From assembly GCA_944390885.1 (NCBI GenBank), contig CALXRP010000019.1:1-40504 (forward strand): 40,504 nucleotides of DNA. Reading direction: 5' to 3'. Position numbers and translations under genes: made by a program. This DNA comes from an uncultured Alphaproteobacteria bacterium. GTDB lineage: Bacteria > Pseudomonadota > Alphaproteobacteria > RF32 > CAG-239. A model generated the notes under the pieces. That model did not search any database, was not told the origin of the DNA, and saw only the letters and a list, made by a program, of their open reading frames with translations. The first letter of the stretch is position 1, and each line of letters starts with the position of its first letter. Positions 27,970 through 36,474 of this stretch are shown piece by piece.

Positions 27970-29055
27970 ATGAAAAAACCAATCCTTGCCGCCATGCTGT
28001 CCTGTTCCGGAACCGAACTGACCGATGACGAAAAACGGATATTTTCAGAATTCAACCCGCTGGGAATCACGTTGTTCAACCGCAACATTGCCAATCCGCA
28101 TCAGATAAAAAAACTTGTTGCAGAAATCAAAGAAACCATCGGAAGAAGAAATGTCCTGATTGCCATTGATCAGGAAGGCGGCCGGGTCAGACGCCTCCGG
28201 GAACCGGATTTCCGGGGCTATATGGCACAGCGGCAACTTGGAGAAATTGCAGAAAAACAAGATATAGAAACTGCAAAAAAAATTGCAGCCGATCACGCCT
28301 GGCTGATTGCCGACGACCTGCATAGCCTGGGCATCAACTGGAATTATGCCCCGGTTATTGACCTCTGCCGCCCGCAAACGTCAAAAGTCCTGGCCAGTCG
28401 CTGTTTTTCAGGCTCTCCGCAAATTAACATTTCTTTGGCTCGAACCATGCTTGAAGTCTATCGCAACAGCGCCATATGCCCTTGCATCAAACACCTTCCG
28501 GCACTCGGGCCGGCAGAAAATGATCCCCATTTGGAACTCCCGATAATCAGCAAACCCATAAAAGATCTGGAAAAAGATTTTTCCGTTGCACAGACTCTGG
28601 CCAATGAATCCCCTGCTGCCATGACAGCTCATATTCTGCTGCCGGAAATTGACAATCGTTTACCGGCTACCCAATCACCGAGAATCATTGCCGAAATCAT
28701 CCGCGGTTTAATCGGCTTCAACGGCTTTTTAATCAGCGATGCAATAGACATGCACGCCTTAAACGGCTCCCTCGGATTAAAAACCCAACTTTCTCTCGAC
28801 GCTGGTTGTGATGCCGTTTGCTATTGCGGTGGAACGTTACAAGGGCTCACGGAAGTTTGCAAAAATTGCCGCCCGTTAAGCGATGTTTCCTGCACCCGGC
28901 TTGAGAAAATTCAAAACCTCATTACCGCCCCGCATAAAACTGTTGATATTCCGCAAATTTATAAAGACTATTTGCATTTTAGTGCTAATTTAAAAAACTA
29001 TGATGAAGATTATGACGCAACGGAAGTCTTGCATCGCATGACATCCAATCAATAA
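27970..29055 (+). CDS. nagZ: Beta-N-acetylhexosaminidase NagZ (GH3), divergent active-site loop
   Basis: A 361-aa GH3 enzyme releasing GlcNAc from cytosolic muropeptides during wall recycling. Matching motifs: FNRNIANPHQIKKLV, IAIDQEGGRVRRLR, WNYAPVIDLCRP and the nucleophile region FLISDAIDMHAL. The usual KHFPGHGDTxxDSH loop reads KHLPALGPAENDPH: the Asp-His dyad near its end (D-P-H) is kept but the GHG part is not. Activity is therefore likely but not certain. GGAGAAA lies just ahead of the ATG, overlapping the M50 stop. A SPOR gene before nagZ is a common alphaproteobacterial order; scpA and scpB, which usually follow, are not here. Confidence 0.88.
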   Translation: MKKPILAAMLSCSGTELTDDEKRIFSEFNPLGITLFNRNIANPHQIKKLVAEIKETIGRRNVLIAIDQEGGRVRRLREPDFRGYMAQRQLGEIAEKQDIETAKKIAADHAWLIADDLHSLGINWNYAPVIDLCRPQTSKVLASRCFSGSPQINISLARTMLEVYRNSAICPCIKHLPALGPAENDPHLELPIISKPIKDLEKDFSVAQTLANESPAAMTAHILLPEIDNRLPATQSPRIIAEIIRGLIGFNGFLISDAIDMHALNGSLGLKTQLSLDAGCDAVCYCGGTLQGLTEVCKNCRPLSDVSCTRLEKIQNLITAPHKTVDIPQIYKDYLHFSANLKNYDEDYDATEVLHRMTSNQ

Positions 29056-29067
29056 AGGAGAAAATAC

Positions 29068-29259
29068 GTGTTAACCGGCTTACTAGAATGGATATTAATC
29101 ATCGCGGCAATCATAATTATTTTCAATGCTAACAACTTGTCTTCGTGGAAAGAAACTGCACGCAAAAAAATTGATGTATTAAAAAAAGCAGCAGTAGAAA
29201 AAAAAGCTGAATTGGAAAATAAAATTAACACTTCCAAAAACAAAAAAGACAAAGAATAA
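29068..29259 (+). CDS. Small TatA-like membrane peptide
   Basis: A 63-aa peptide with a GTG start behind AAAGGAG at 7 nt. One N-terminal membrane span (LLEWILIIAAIIIIF, 5-19) is followed by a hinge and a strongly charged amphipathic helix (WKETARKKIDVLKKAAVEKK). This is the TatA/TatB shape, and nagZ is followed by tat genes in many Alphaproteobacteria. The Phe-Gly hinge of TatA is replaced by FNANNLSSW. No tatB or tatC follows; a terminator does. It may be a degenerate TatA or an unrelated small membrane protein. Confidence 0.6.
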   Translation: MLTGLLEWILIIAAIIIIFNANNLSSWKETARKKIDVLKKAAVEKKAELENKINTSKNKKDKE

Positions 29260-29284
29260 GCATAAAAAATGTTTTCCACAATCA

Positions 29285-29320
29285 AAATCGCGGTATCCGT
29301 TCAGGATATCGCGATTTTTT
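29285..29320 (+). terminator. Terminator of the SPOR-M50-nagZ unit
   Basis: A 14-bp stem AAATCGCGGTATCC/GGATATCGCGATTT (one G-U pair) with a 5-nt loop, continuing into TTTTTT. Confidence 0.9.
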
Positions 29321-29340
29321 ATATAAAAATCAAATAGCTA

Positions 29341-29369
29341 TAGACTTTTTTCCAAAAACATGCTATATT
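29341..29369 (+). promoter_or_regulatory. Possible sigma70 promoter for the 145-aa gene
   Basis: TAGACT (29341-29346), 17-bp spacer, TATATT (29364-29369). It lies 50 bp upstream of the ATG at 29419 and just after a terminator, which makes an independent promoter necessary here. Confidence 0.5.
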
Positions 29370-29418
29370 GAACTATAGATTGTTAGAATAACAATTAATT
29401 TTTACGCGGAGAAAAGCC

Positions 29419-29856
29419 ATGAGCATTAGCGCTACCAGAAGAGTAACCGGCTCACCGAGAACCGATCGCAACTACACCGTTTCCCGTGGGCATGGTGAAA
29501 GTTTTGTGGAAAACGTCGACACATCAAACAATGTGTTTATTAATGATGACGTCCGCAATGACGATAATAGAAAACAAAATTCCAAACAAAAATTTCAGGA
29601 CGAAACTAGACAAGAAAAAAATGCGTCTTCTGCGTCTTCCACCGCCTATGTGCCTAATGCAATCGAGGCCATCGCCTCCAGCAATCTTTATGAAGAACCG
29701 GCTGAAAATCCCTACCGTTCTTCCCAAAATGTCGGCGTATATGATAATAATCAGTCTTATGTCAAAGAGGACGCCAATGACAAGCTTCCACAATCTTATT
29801 TAAAACATTTTTATGAAAACAATCAGCCGCCGGAAGAAATTGACGAGTTGGTATAA
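29419..29856 (+). CDS. Hypothetical polar, probably disordered protein
   Basis: A 145-aa protein of no recognised family. It is rich in Asn, Asp, Ser, Gln and Glu, lacks hydrophobic core stretches, a signal peptide or membrane segment, and is probably unstructured except perhaps the C-terminal LPQSYLKHFYENN. GGAGAAAAG precedes the ATG at a good distance and a plausible promoter sits upstream, so I regard it as a real gene. It lies between the nagZ unit and a cold-shock gene and is convergent with the flagellar operon. Function unknown. Confidence 0.65.
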   Translation: MSISATRRVTGSPRTDRNYTVSRGHGESFVENVDTSNNVFINDDVRNDDNRKQNSKQKFQDETRQEKNASSASSTAYVPNAIEAIASSNLYEEPAENPYRSSQNVGVYDNNQSYVKEDANDKLPQSYLKHFYENNQPPEEIDELV

Positions 29857-29981
29857 CCTTTTTTCTAATCCGTTTTGCCTTTAAAAGCCCCGTTTCCGTC
29901 TTATATGAAAACAGGAACAAAAATCTTTCGAAAATCAAAAGATAATGAACCTGATTGAAATAACAACAAAAGGATACATCA

Positions 29982-30191
29982 ATGCAAAAAGGTACTGTAA
30001 AGTGGTTTAACGTCAAGAAAGGCTATGGTTTTATCACGCCGGAAAACAGCGATAAAGATATCTTTGTCCATATCACGGCCCTTGAAAAAAACGGCCTTCG
30101 CCGCTTAAACGACGGTGATATCGTCAATTTTGAGGTATATAATGACCGCGGACGCCAGGCCGCCGGGAACATCGACCTCATCCGGCAATAA
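29982..30191 (+). CDS. Cold-shock domain protein (CspA family)
   Basis: A 69-aa single cold-shock domain that binds single-stranded RNA/DNA. It starts GTVKWFNVKKGYGFITPE (RNP1 KGYGFI) and contains RNP2 DIFVHITAL and the final beta strand (GRQAAGNIDLIRQ). AAAGGA lies upstream of the ATG. The 125 nt between the previous gene and this one could hold the structured leader usual for csp mRNAs, but I see no definite element. Confidence 0.95.
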   Translation: MQKGTVKWFNVKKGYGFITPENSDKDIFVHITALEKNGLRRLNDGDIVNFEVYNDRGRQAAGNIDLIRQ

Positions 30192-30203
30192 TAAAAATAG
30201 CTT

Positions 30204-30236
30204 AAACTCCCGGACAAAAACACTCCGGGAGTTTTT
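30204..30236 (+). terminator. Terminator of the cold-shock gene
   Basis: AAACTCCCGGA pairs with TCCGGGAGTTT across a 9-nt loop, ending in TTTTT. Confidence 0.9.
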
Positions 30237-30242
30237 ATAAGA

Positions 30243-30303
30243 AAAAAATCCCCGTTCTTTGAACTGTCCCCCAAAAGTTGGACAGTTCACTTTGGAAACG
30301 GGG
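30243..30303 (-). terminator. Terminator of the flagellar operon with an embedded IS-end-like palindrome
   Basis: Outer arms CCCCGTT (30250-30256) and AACGGGG (30297-30303) enclose a perfect 10-bp inner stem TGAACTGTCC/GGACAGTTCA (30260-30289). On the minus strand the structure is followed by seven T. It lies 22 nt after the flgL stop and is convergent with the csp terminator. The inner palindrome resembles the outer end of IS3/IS150-group elements. Confidence 0.75.
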
Positions 30304-30324
30304 AAACAAAAACGAACTTTATTT

Positions 30325-32301
30325 TTATAAATAATCCAAGATCGTTGTTGACATAGCCATCTGCATAACGGCATAAGAGGCCTGCAGATTATAAGAGGCC
30401 AAAACAGCCTGCAGGGCCGCCTCATCTTTATCAACTGATTTGAGCGACGTAATGCTGTTTTCCAAATTATTTTTAACCAGGGTCTGATTTTCTGCCGTCT
30501 GATTCAAAATAACCATATGGGAATCTATCTTGGCCTGAATGGTATACAAATCGCCGTTAGAAGCCGAAGTCGATTTTCCGCCGTTAAACAAAGCCTCACT
30601 AATCAAATTCAAAGCATCTTCCACCCTGCTTGCTGTATTGTCAAAATCAATTGTTCCGTCAATATCCATCGTCGGATCGAGAGAGGTTGTCAAATTGCCT
30701 TGGGCAATTTCGCCAAGTGCACGGAATATCTTTTCAAAGGCCGGATCTGCAGCGGTGATATCCATCGTAATCGACTGATTTTCTGAAATCCGGTGCTCGG
30801 AACTGAGATTGCCGCCCTGATAGTAAGACTCGCTGGTCATACTCCAGTTTCCGTCGGCAGCAAAAGTCTGGGCCTCTCCGTTTGCCGGAAAACGGCTGGT
30901 ATCAACCGTCACATACAGCTGCGTCCCGTCATCGCTGATTCCGGTTACTTGGACTTGCGGCGAAATATTGCTGCCAAACCCATCCATATTAACAACCGTA
31001 CCGACCGGGAAAGAAGAACTGAATGTTAAATCCCCGCCGTTGGCAATTTCCATATCTTCGGCAATACCGCCGTTGGTATCCTCTACTGTAATGGTTTTGC
31101 CATCTGCAGAAACAGATTTAATAACATAAGCTTTGGCATTATTTCCGGCATCGGTTCCTCCGATAACCAAAGTATCGCCGGCACTTAAGTTGTTAAAAGC
31201 CCCGTATTGTGTTGCTTTAATCGTATTATCGCTGGCATCAAAGCTCAGATCTCCGGTAGCCTCGGCCCCTGCCGTAATCTTTGTTGTCAAAAAGCTTCCG
31301 CCGTTGGCCGTAATGGTTGCTCGGTCGCTCAAAGCATCATCCCGCTCAAGCGTTATGCTGCCGGTTTGGGAGCCGTCGACATTCCAACTTGAAAGCTGTG
31401 CTGCCGCATTGCTTGGATAAGTAATGCTGGCACCGTTATAATAAGCCTGAAATTCCTCCAAAGTCTGAAACGGAAAATCAACGGGAGCCTGAGTAGAAAC
31501 GCCACCACCAAACAAATATTTTCCGTTGGCAAACGTGTTCAAACTGTCAACAATAGCTGCCATAGTTGTAAAAGCCGATTGCTGCAGCTGCTGCATCGTC
31601 TGATATTGTTCACTGCTCATGGTATGAGGCTCGCCCATCTCCACACTGTCCGTATTAAGCAAAGTGGACGTACCGTTAATAGTATAAAGCGGAAATTCAA
31701 ACTTATTTTTCTCCGTATCGATTGAAAAATCCGCACTCCAGGTTCCGTCGGCTTCCATTTGTGTTTTCATGGCATCTAAAACGGCCGCCGCATTTTCTTC
31801 CGCAGTATGGTTTCCGGCATCGTCAATCACGGTCTGCAAATTAATCGGATGCTCAACCCCGGCATATTGCGGATCATCATCAACAAAAGTATACTCCGTA
31901 CCGTTAATGGTCAGCGTCTTACCGACATAATCACTGGGATTGCCGCTGGTGAATGTGATTTCTCCGCCGGTAATATCCGGATTGATATTATCCAAATCCA
32001 TTCCGCTGAAATTCAACAGCTGAGATTTAAAATCATTAATCAAATCCTGAATAGATGACGTTGAAGTATTCATCACCTCCAGCTCAACATTAAGAATATC
32101 ATTTGTATTCATAAAATTTTCCGTAATATTGAGCGAAGCCTCAAGGCTGACAATATTATAGGCCGACATACCGTATCCGGAATAAGTCGGAGATTTCAAT
32201 CCGGTCGACGCCTGAAAAGAATATAAATCAAGCTTGCTGCGCAGGTTGGTCGCCTGATTAACCATATTCATATAAGTCGCATAAGTAGGAACCCTGGTCA
32301 T
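30325..32301 (-). CDS. flgL: Flagellar hook-filament junction protein FlgL (HAP3), long form
   Basis: 658 aa. The flagellin-like helical ends are recognisable: N-terminal ATYMNMVNQATNLRSKLDLYSFQASTG region and C-terminal VLASYNLQASYAVMQMAMSTTILDYL region. FlgL joins FlgK to the filament. The protein is about twice the ~317 aa of E. coli FlgL, because a large beta-rich Gly/Asp/Thr-rich central region (about 120-540) is inserted, presumably surface-exposed. It is the last gene of the flgI operon, 15 nt after flgK. A divergent flagellin is the alternative, but position after flgK favours FlgL. Confidence 0.85.
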   Translation of the reverse strand: MTRVPTYATYMNMVNQATNLRSKLDLYSFQASTGLKSPTYSGYGMSAYNIVSLEASLNITENFMNTNDILNVELEVMNTSTSSIQDLINDFKSQLLNFSGMDLDNINPDITGGEITFTSGNPSDYVGKTLTINGTEYTFVDDDPQYAGVEHPINLQTVIDDAGNHTAEENAAAVLDAMKTQMEADGTWSADFSIDTEKNKFEFPLYTINGTSTLLNTDSVEMGEPHTMSSEQYQTMQQLQQSAFTTMAAIVDSLNTFANGKYLFGGGVSTQAPVDFPFQTLEEFQAYYNGASITYPSNAAAQLSSWNVDGSQTGSITLERDDALSDRATITANGGSFLTTKITAGAEATGDLSFDASDNTIKATQYGAFNNLSAGDTLVIGGTDAGNNAKAYVIKSVSADGKTITVEDTNGGIAEDMEIANGGDLTFSSSFPVGTVVNMDGFGSNISPQVQVTGISDDGTQLYVTVDTSRFPANGEAQTFAADGNWSMTSESYYQGGNLSSEHRISENQSITMDITAADPAFEKIFRALGEIAQGNLTTSLDPTMDIDGTIDFDNTASRVEDALNLISEALFNGGKSTSASNGDLYTIQAKIDSHMVILNQTAENQTLVKNNLENSITSLKSVDKDEAALQAVLASYNLQASYAVMQMAMSTTILDYL

Positions 32302-32316
32302 GATACAAACTCCTTG

Positions 32317-34491
32317 TTATACAATATCCAACAACATATCCATAATTTCTTTGGATGCCGTAAAAGCTTTAGCGCAGGCAGCATAAGTCTGCTGAAAAAT
32401 AATCATCTGCGAAAGCTCCTGATCAATATCAACACCGCTGACCTGAGCTTCTTTTGTGGCAATTGACGATGTCAGCGTCTGTTGATAATTCAAAGCCTCT
32501 TCATAACTTTGCGCCTGAGAAGCAATATTCCCGACAAAAGTCGAAGCATAATTGGCCAAAGTCGTATCCGTCTTGGCTATTGAACCGGACTGGGCAAAAG
32601 TCTGAGCATCTGAAAAAACTTCTGCCATCGCATTTGCAATATTATTTGTAGCCGCATTCTGCTCATATTTGCCGGAAGTTGTATTAAATTCCGGTGCACC
32701 GCCGGCAATATGCTCCGGACTGACTTTCAAATCCTCGCGAACACTAATGGAACCGGCTGCCCCGCAGTTTGAAACATCAAGCCCAATTCTTTCCAGAAAA
32801 CCGCTTTGCGGAACGGTTGTTTCGGTAATCTCGAGCTGGTTTCCTGTCACATCTTCAATTCGCAGCATATAACCGTTTCCGTTTGGAACCAGCGACGCTT
32901 TAAGATTTTCGTTAATATCCGGATTGGAGTTAATTTTATTAACAATCGCCTGCAAAGAATCATTCGGATAAATATCAATGCTGCCAAAATTCAATCCATG
33001 CGTCTGATCGGAAAAGCTGATGGAAATCGTGCTCTGAACACCAAGATTGGCATTCTTGTCCAAAACTTTTGAATCATAAATTGAATCATTACTGTTGCTT
33101 GCAAAGAAATCATTTAATCCGAAAAAGCTCGAAAAACCTTCAAAAGTCCGATCATAAGAACCGTCGGCATTACCGTCAAAAGCAATGGTTGCATTTTGCT
33201 GTGTGCTGCCGGGTGTGGAAAGAGCCTCATCAATAATACTGACGGAATAATTACTGTCCCCGGTATCAATAACCAGCTGATTGTCGTCATTAAAAGTTAC
33301 CGTCGCCTGAGGCAGATTTCCGCCGGTTGCACTGTTCATCCAAGCCTGAATCTGTGCTGCCATTTCATCCAGCGTTCCTTCAGTAAAGTTTATTTGTCCG
33401 CGCAGGGTATCGGTAGCAACCTGATTTCCGTCCTGGTCAAAAATAACAAAACGAACATCTCCTTGCTCAAGCCGGATACTTTGTTGAGCAGTGTCAATAA
33501 ATTCACGGCTTCCCTGTAAATTTGACGGCGTATTTGGATAAGCAGTTCCTTGATTATGCACATTGTTAATCTGCTCTTTCAAGACACCGGCCAGTTCGTC
33601 CAGCTGTGATTGTAAAGAGGGCAAACTTTCATCGCGAACTTCTATCAGCCCCTTAATTTTGCCATCACGAATCTTTGTAGTAATATCTACACCATCCAAA
33701 TAAATTCCGTCAATTGAGCCGCCGGCATAAGTTGTTGATGCACTGGCCTGAGCAATCGCACTATGAGAAAGATAATGCGGATCTTTATCCAAAAGCGTTT
33801 CACCGCCGCAGGTCTGAATCACGATAGCTCCGGTATCACGTTTGAAATATGTAATATCTAAATATTCACTCAACTCGCGCAACGCCTCATCGCGTTTGTC
33901 TTCCAAATCTGCCACGCCGTCCTGACCAAGAACATTTGCTTTAACAATCTGATCATTCAGGTCATAAAGCTTATCCAGCAAATTATTGACTTCTTCTACG
34001 CTGTCCCTGATTTCCATATCGGCATCGCCGCGCAGTTTCTGAATTTCGGAAGAAATCGAATTCAGGCGGGAGGTAACCGTATCCGCAGCCGTTAACAAGC
34101 TGTAACGGCCGGCGGAAGAAGTCACATCTGTTGCAAAAGTTTCAAAATATTTTTGCAAATTTGAAACATTGGCGGCAATTGAATTATCGCTCTGAGGAGT
34201 TCCGAGCAAAACCTCTGCTTTGGAAAAATAATCAGACTGCACGCTTAACGAACCGGAAATTGTATTGGAAGCCAAATAGCTTTTCAATAAACCTTCGTCC
34301 ACCGTTCTGGTCGTTCCGGTAAACGTAACTCCGATACTGGAACCGGCCAGCACCAGATTTTTCTGATTACCTGTTTTGGCGGTATACCCCGCAGTATCAG
34401 CATTGGCAATATTGCGGCTGATAACTTCCAGCTGTGACTGTGCAACTTTCATTCCGCTTAAAGATGTTTGTAATCCTGCAATAAAACCCAT
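32317..34491 (-). CDS. flgK: Flagellar hook-associated protein FlgK (HAP1)
   Basis: A 724-aa first junction protein at the distal end of the hook. The N-terminal rod/hook helix reads LQTSLSGMKVAQSQLEVISRNIANADTAGYTAK (in part), with the VLLGTPQSDNSIAANVSNLQKYFETFA block; the C terminus VSGVDIDQELSQMIIFQQTYAACAKAFTASKEI is the characteristic D0 helix. The central domains are variable. GGAG lies before the ATG. It is preceded by the FlgN-like chaperone gene and followed by flgL. Confidence 0.95.
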   Translation of the reverse strand: MGFIAGLQTSLSGMKVAQSQLEVISRNIANADTAGYTAKTGNQKNLVLAGSSIGVTFTGTTRTVDEGLLKSYLASNTISGSLSVQSDYFSKAEVLLGTPQSDNSIAANVSNLQKYFETFATDVTSSAGRYSLLTAADTVTSRLNSISSEIQKLRGDADMEIRDSVEEVNNLLDKLYDLNDQIVKANVLGQDGVADLEDKRDEALRELSEYLDITYFKRDTGAIVIQTCGGETLLDKDPHYLSHSAIAQASASTTYAGGSIDGIYLDGVDITTKIRDGKIKGLIEVRDESLPSLQSQLDELAGVLKEQINNVHNQGTAYPNTPSNLQGSREFIDTAQQSIRLEQGDVRFVIFDQDGNQVATDTLRGQINFTEGTLDEMAAQIQAWMNSATGGNLPQATVTFNDDNQLVIDTGDSNYSVSIIDEALSTPGSTQQNATIAFDGNADGSYDRTFEGFSSFFGLNDFFASNSNDSIYDSKVLDKNANLGVQSTISISFSDQTHGLNFGSIDIYPNDSLQAIVNKINSNPDINENLKASLVPNGNGYMLRIEDVTGNQLEITETTVPQSGFLERIGLDVSNCGAAGSISVREDLKVSPEHIAGGAPEFNTTSGKYEQNAATNNIANAMAEVFSDAQTFAQSGSIAKTDTTLANYASTFVGNIASQAQSYEEALNYQQTLTSSIATKEAQVSGVDIDQELSQMIIFQQTYAACAKAFTASKEIMDMLLDIV

Positions 34492-34501
34492 GTTCTTTCT
34501 C

Positions 34502-34957
34502 CTATAAAGTTCTGTTTATAGACAAAGCATTGCTGTTGTTATCCAGAGGCGCGTACTTGCCCTGGCTGCCATAAGAAGTAGAATTGGCATTGTTGCTCAT
34601 TTTGACCAAATTGACCACGCTGTCCATAACCATCTTGCTGGTCTGCATTTTGGCCTTCAGCAGTTGTTCATTATCTTTCAACAAAGTGTCCAAATCCGTG
34701 GCAGATTTTTTCAATCTGGCCCTTGCCTCAGGCTCAATTTCTTTAAGATGCTCCTGATTTTTGATAAAAAATGCAGTCATATTACGATAAGCCGTAACCA
34801 GTTGAACCTTTTGGTTATACAAATCCGTTACTTTCTTAACGTCATAAGCCTCCAATGCTGCATTTTCGCTTTTCAGCAGCTCGGAAAAACTGCCGATAAT
34901 CTCACAAAAATCATCAACTTTATTTTGAAGAATTTTATTATCTGCTGCATTTTCCAT
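34502..34957 (-). CDS. FlgN-like flagellar export chaperone
   Basis: A 151-aa all-helical cytosolic protein. It shows the FlgN-type pattern (FSELLKSENAALEAYDVKKV followed by NQKVQLVTAYRNM, then a long C-terminal helix). FlgN chaperones keep FlgK and FlgL export-competent, and this gene sits immediately before flgK and flgL, 10 nt from flgK. The family is weakly conserved, so the call rests on both pattern and position. Confidence 0.8.
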   Translation of the reverse strand: MENAADNKILQNKVDDFCEIIGSFSELLKSENAALEAYDVKKVTDLYNQKVQLVTAYRNMTAFFIKNQEHLKEIEPEARARLKKSATDLDTLLKDNEQLLKAKMQTSKMVMDSVVNLVKMSNNANSTSYGSQGKYAPLDNNSNALSINRTL

Positions 34958-34962
34958 TGTTC

Positions 34963-35286
34963 TTATCCTTCTATATATCCCTGAGACTGCATCTCCTGCA
35001 TCTCAATTATGGAACGCATAATATCATCTTTAACGCCAACGGTTCCGGTTTTTGCCATTTGCTTGCCATACTCGTCAAGCAACAGCGAACGATACATTCT
35101 TTCGGCATTTCCGCCGCCGAACGGTCCGTCGGTTGAAACGCCTGCATACATCGATTCCATCATTCTGGAGATGAAGAACGCTTCAAAATCTTCCGCCGTA
35201 CCGGCAATTTTTTCCTTATCAAGCCTGGCCGGGCTAAAACTTGCCGGCATTGCCCCCGATATGTGGCTGATATCCGTCATATTCAT
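34963..35286 (-). CDS. flgJ: Rod-binding protein, FlgJ N-terminal domain only
   Basis: A 107-aa protein with the rod-binding signature AEDFEAFFISRMMESMYAGV and FGGGNAERMYRSLLLDEYGKQMAK. It lacks the C-terminal muramidase of enteric FlgJ, as in most Alphaproteobacteria, so a separate lytic enzyme must open the wall for rod growth. It starts one base after flgI ends. Confidence 0.92.
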   Translation of the reverse strand: MNMTDISHISGAMPASFSPARLDKEKIAGTAEDFEAFFISRMMESMYAGVSTDGPFGGGNAERMYRSLLLDEYGKQMAKTGTVGVKDDIMRSIIEMQEMQSQGYIEG

Positions 35287-35287
35287 C

Positions 35288-36418
35288 TTAAATCACCTCA
35301 ATATCGGCCTGCAAAGCACCGCTCGCTTTAATCGCCTGCAGGATGCTGATTAAATCTCGTGGGGTTACACCTAGGGCATTAAGGCCGTTAACCAATTCTT
35401 GGAGGTTAACCCCGGTTTCTAAAACGCTGAGTTTGCTGTCCACACCTTCATTAACATCAATGGCGGTATTAACCCCGACAATGGTTTCGCCATTTGTAAA
35501 AGGCAGAGGCTGGGACACAAACGGAACTTCGGTAATTCTGATTGTCAAATTGCCCTGTGCAATTGCCAACCGGTTAATTTTAACATCTTTACCAATGACA
35601 ATAATCCCGGACGTTTCATCAATTACAACTTTAGCCAGCTGATCCGGTTCAACTTTGATCTGCTCGACTTTTGTCATCAAGTCGACTACTTTGTCCTGAT
35701 ATTCAAGCGGAATCTCCAATGTCACCGTTGCCGGATCAATCGCATTGGCAATATTGGTGCCGAGATGAGCGTTGATGGCATCAGCCACCCGGCGGGAAGT
35801 GGTAAAATCCGGATTACGCAAAGCAATCTGGATTGAATCCAAACTGTTCAAGGCAAACGGGATCTCATTTTCAACAATGGCGCCATTGGCAATCCGCCCG
35901 GAAGTCGGAACACCTTTAATCACACTCTCTGTTGCCCCGCGGGCGCTAACGGCATTCACCGCAACTTGCCCCTGAGCCAGAGCATAAACCTCGCCGTTAG
36001 CACCAACCAGAGGTGTTGCGAGAAGTGTGCCGCCTTGCAAATCTTTGGCATCACCGATGGCACTGACCATCACGTCAATCCGACTTCCCTGACGGGCAAA
36101 AGCCGGCAAATTGGCCGTAACCATAACCGCTGCCACGTTCTTTGCCTTAATTTGCCCGCCTCTCGCATTGATTCCAATCTGATCAAGCATGGAAATCAGA
36201 CTTTCTTTGGTAAAATCAACTGATTTAATATTATCCCCGGTACCGTTCAAACCGACAACCAGACCATAGCCAACCAGTTGGTTGTCTCGCACCCCTTCAA
36301 AATCAGCAATATCCTTAATCCGGGAAACGCTATAAGCAGGCGCCGCGGCAACAAAAGCCGAGAACAAATAGCCTGCAACCCAAAGAAGAGATATTTTTTT
36401 CAGCGAACCGGTGTTCAT
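35288..36418 (-). CDS. flgI: Flagellar P-ring protein FlgI
   Basis: A 376-aa periplasmic ring protein. A signal peptide (ISLLWVAGYLFSAFVAAAPAYS) is followed by the family start SRIKDIADFEGVRDNQLVGYGLVVGLNGTGD (in part), ARQGSRIDVMVSAIGDAKDLQGGTLL, and the C-terminal LQELVNGLNALGVTPRDLISILQAIKASGALQADIEVI region. It heads flgI-flgJ-flgN-flgK-flgL. GGGGAAG is the ribosome site. A sigma54 promoter lies about 40 bp upstream. Confidence 0.97.
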   Translation of the reverse strand: MNTGSLKKISLLWVAGYLFSAFVAAAPAYSVSRIKDIADFEGVRDNQLVGYGLVVGLNGTGDNIKSVDFTKESLISMLDQIGINARGGQIKAKNVAAVMVTANLPAFARQGSRIDVMVSAIGDAKDLQGGTLLATPLVGANGEVYALAQGQVAVNAVSARGATESVIKGVPTSGRIANGAIVENEIPFALNSLDSIQIALRNPDFTTSRRVADAINAHLGTNIANAIDPATVTLEIPLEYQDKVVDLMTKVEQIKVEPDQLAKVVIDETSGIIVIGKDVKINRLAIAQGNLTIRITEVPFVSQPLPFTNGETIVGVNTAIDVNEGVDSKLSVLETGVNLQELVNGLNALGVTPRDLISILQAIKASGALQADIEVI

Positions 36419-36458
36419 ATTAACTTCCCCAAATAAAAATTATTCCTGAAAGTTAATA

Positions 36459-36474
36459 TGCAAATCCTATGCCA
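36459..36474 (-). promoter_or_regulatory. Sigma54 (RpoN) promoter of the flgI operon
   Basis: The minus strand reads TGGCATAGGATTTGCA. It has the -24 GG and -12 GC elements with exactly 10 bases between them, as in the consensus TGGCAC-N5-TTGCA. Transcription would begin about 12 nt further, leaving a leader of roughly 30 nt before flgI. Sigma54 control of mid-to-late flagellar genes is established in Caulobacter. An activator (FlbD-like) would be required; none is in the window. Confidence 0.7.
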
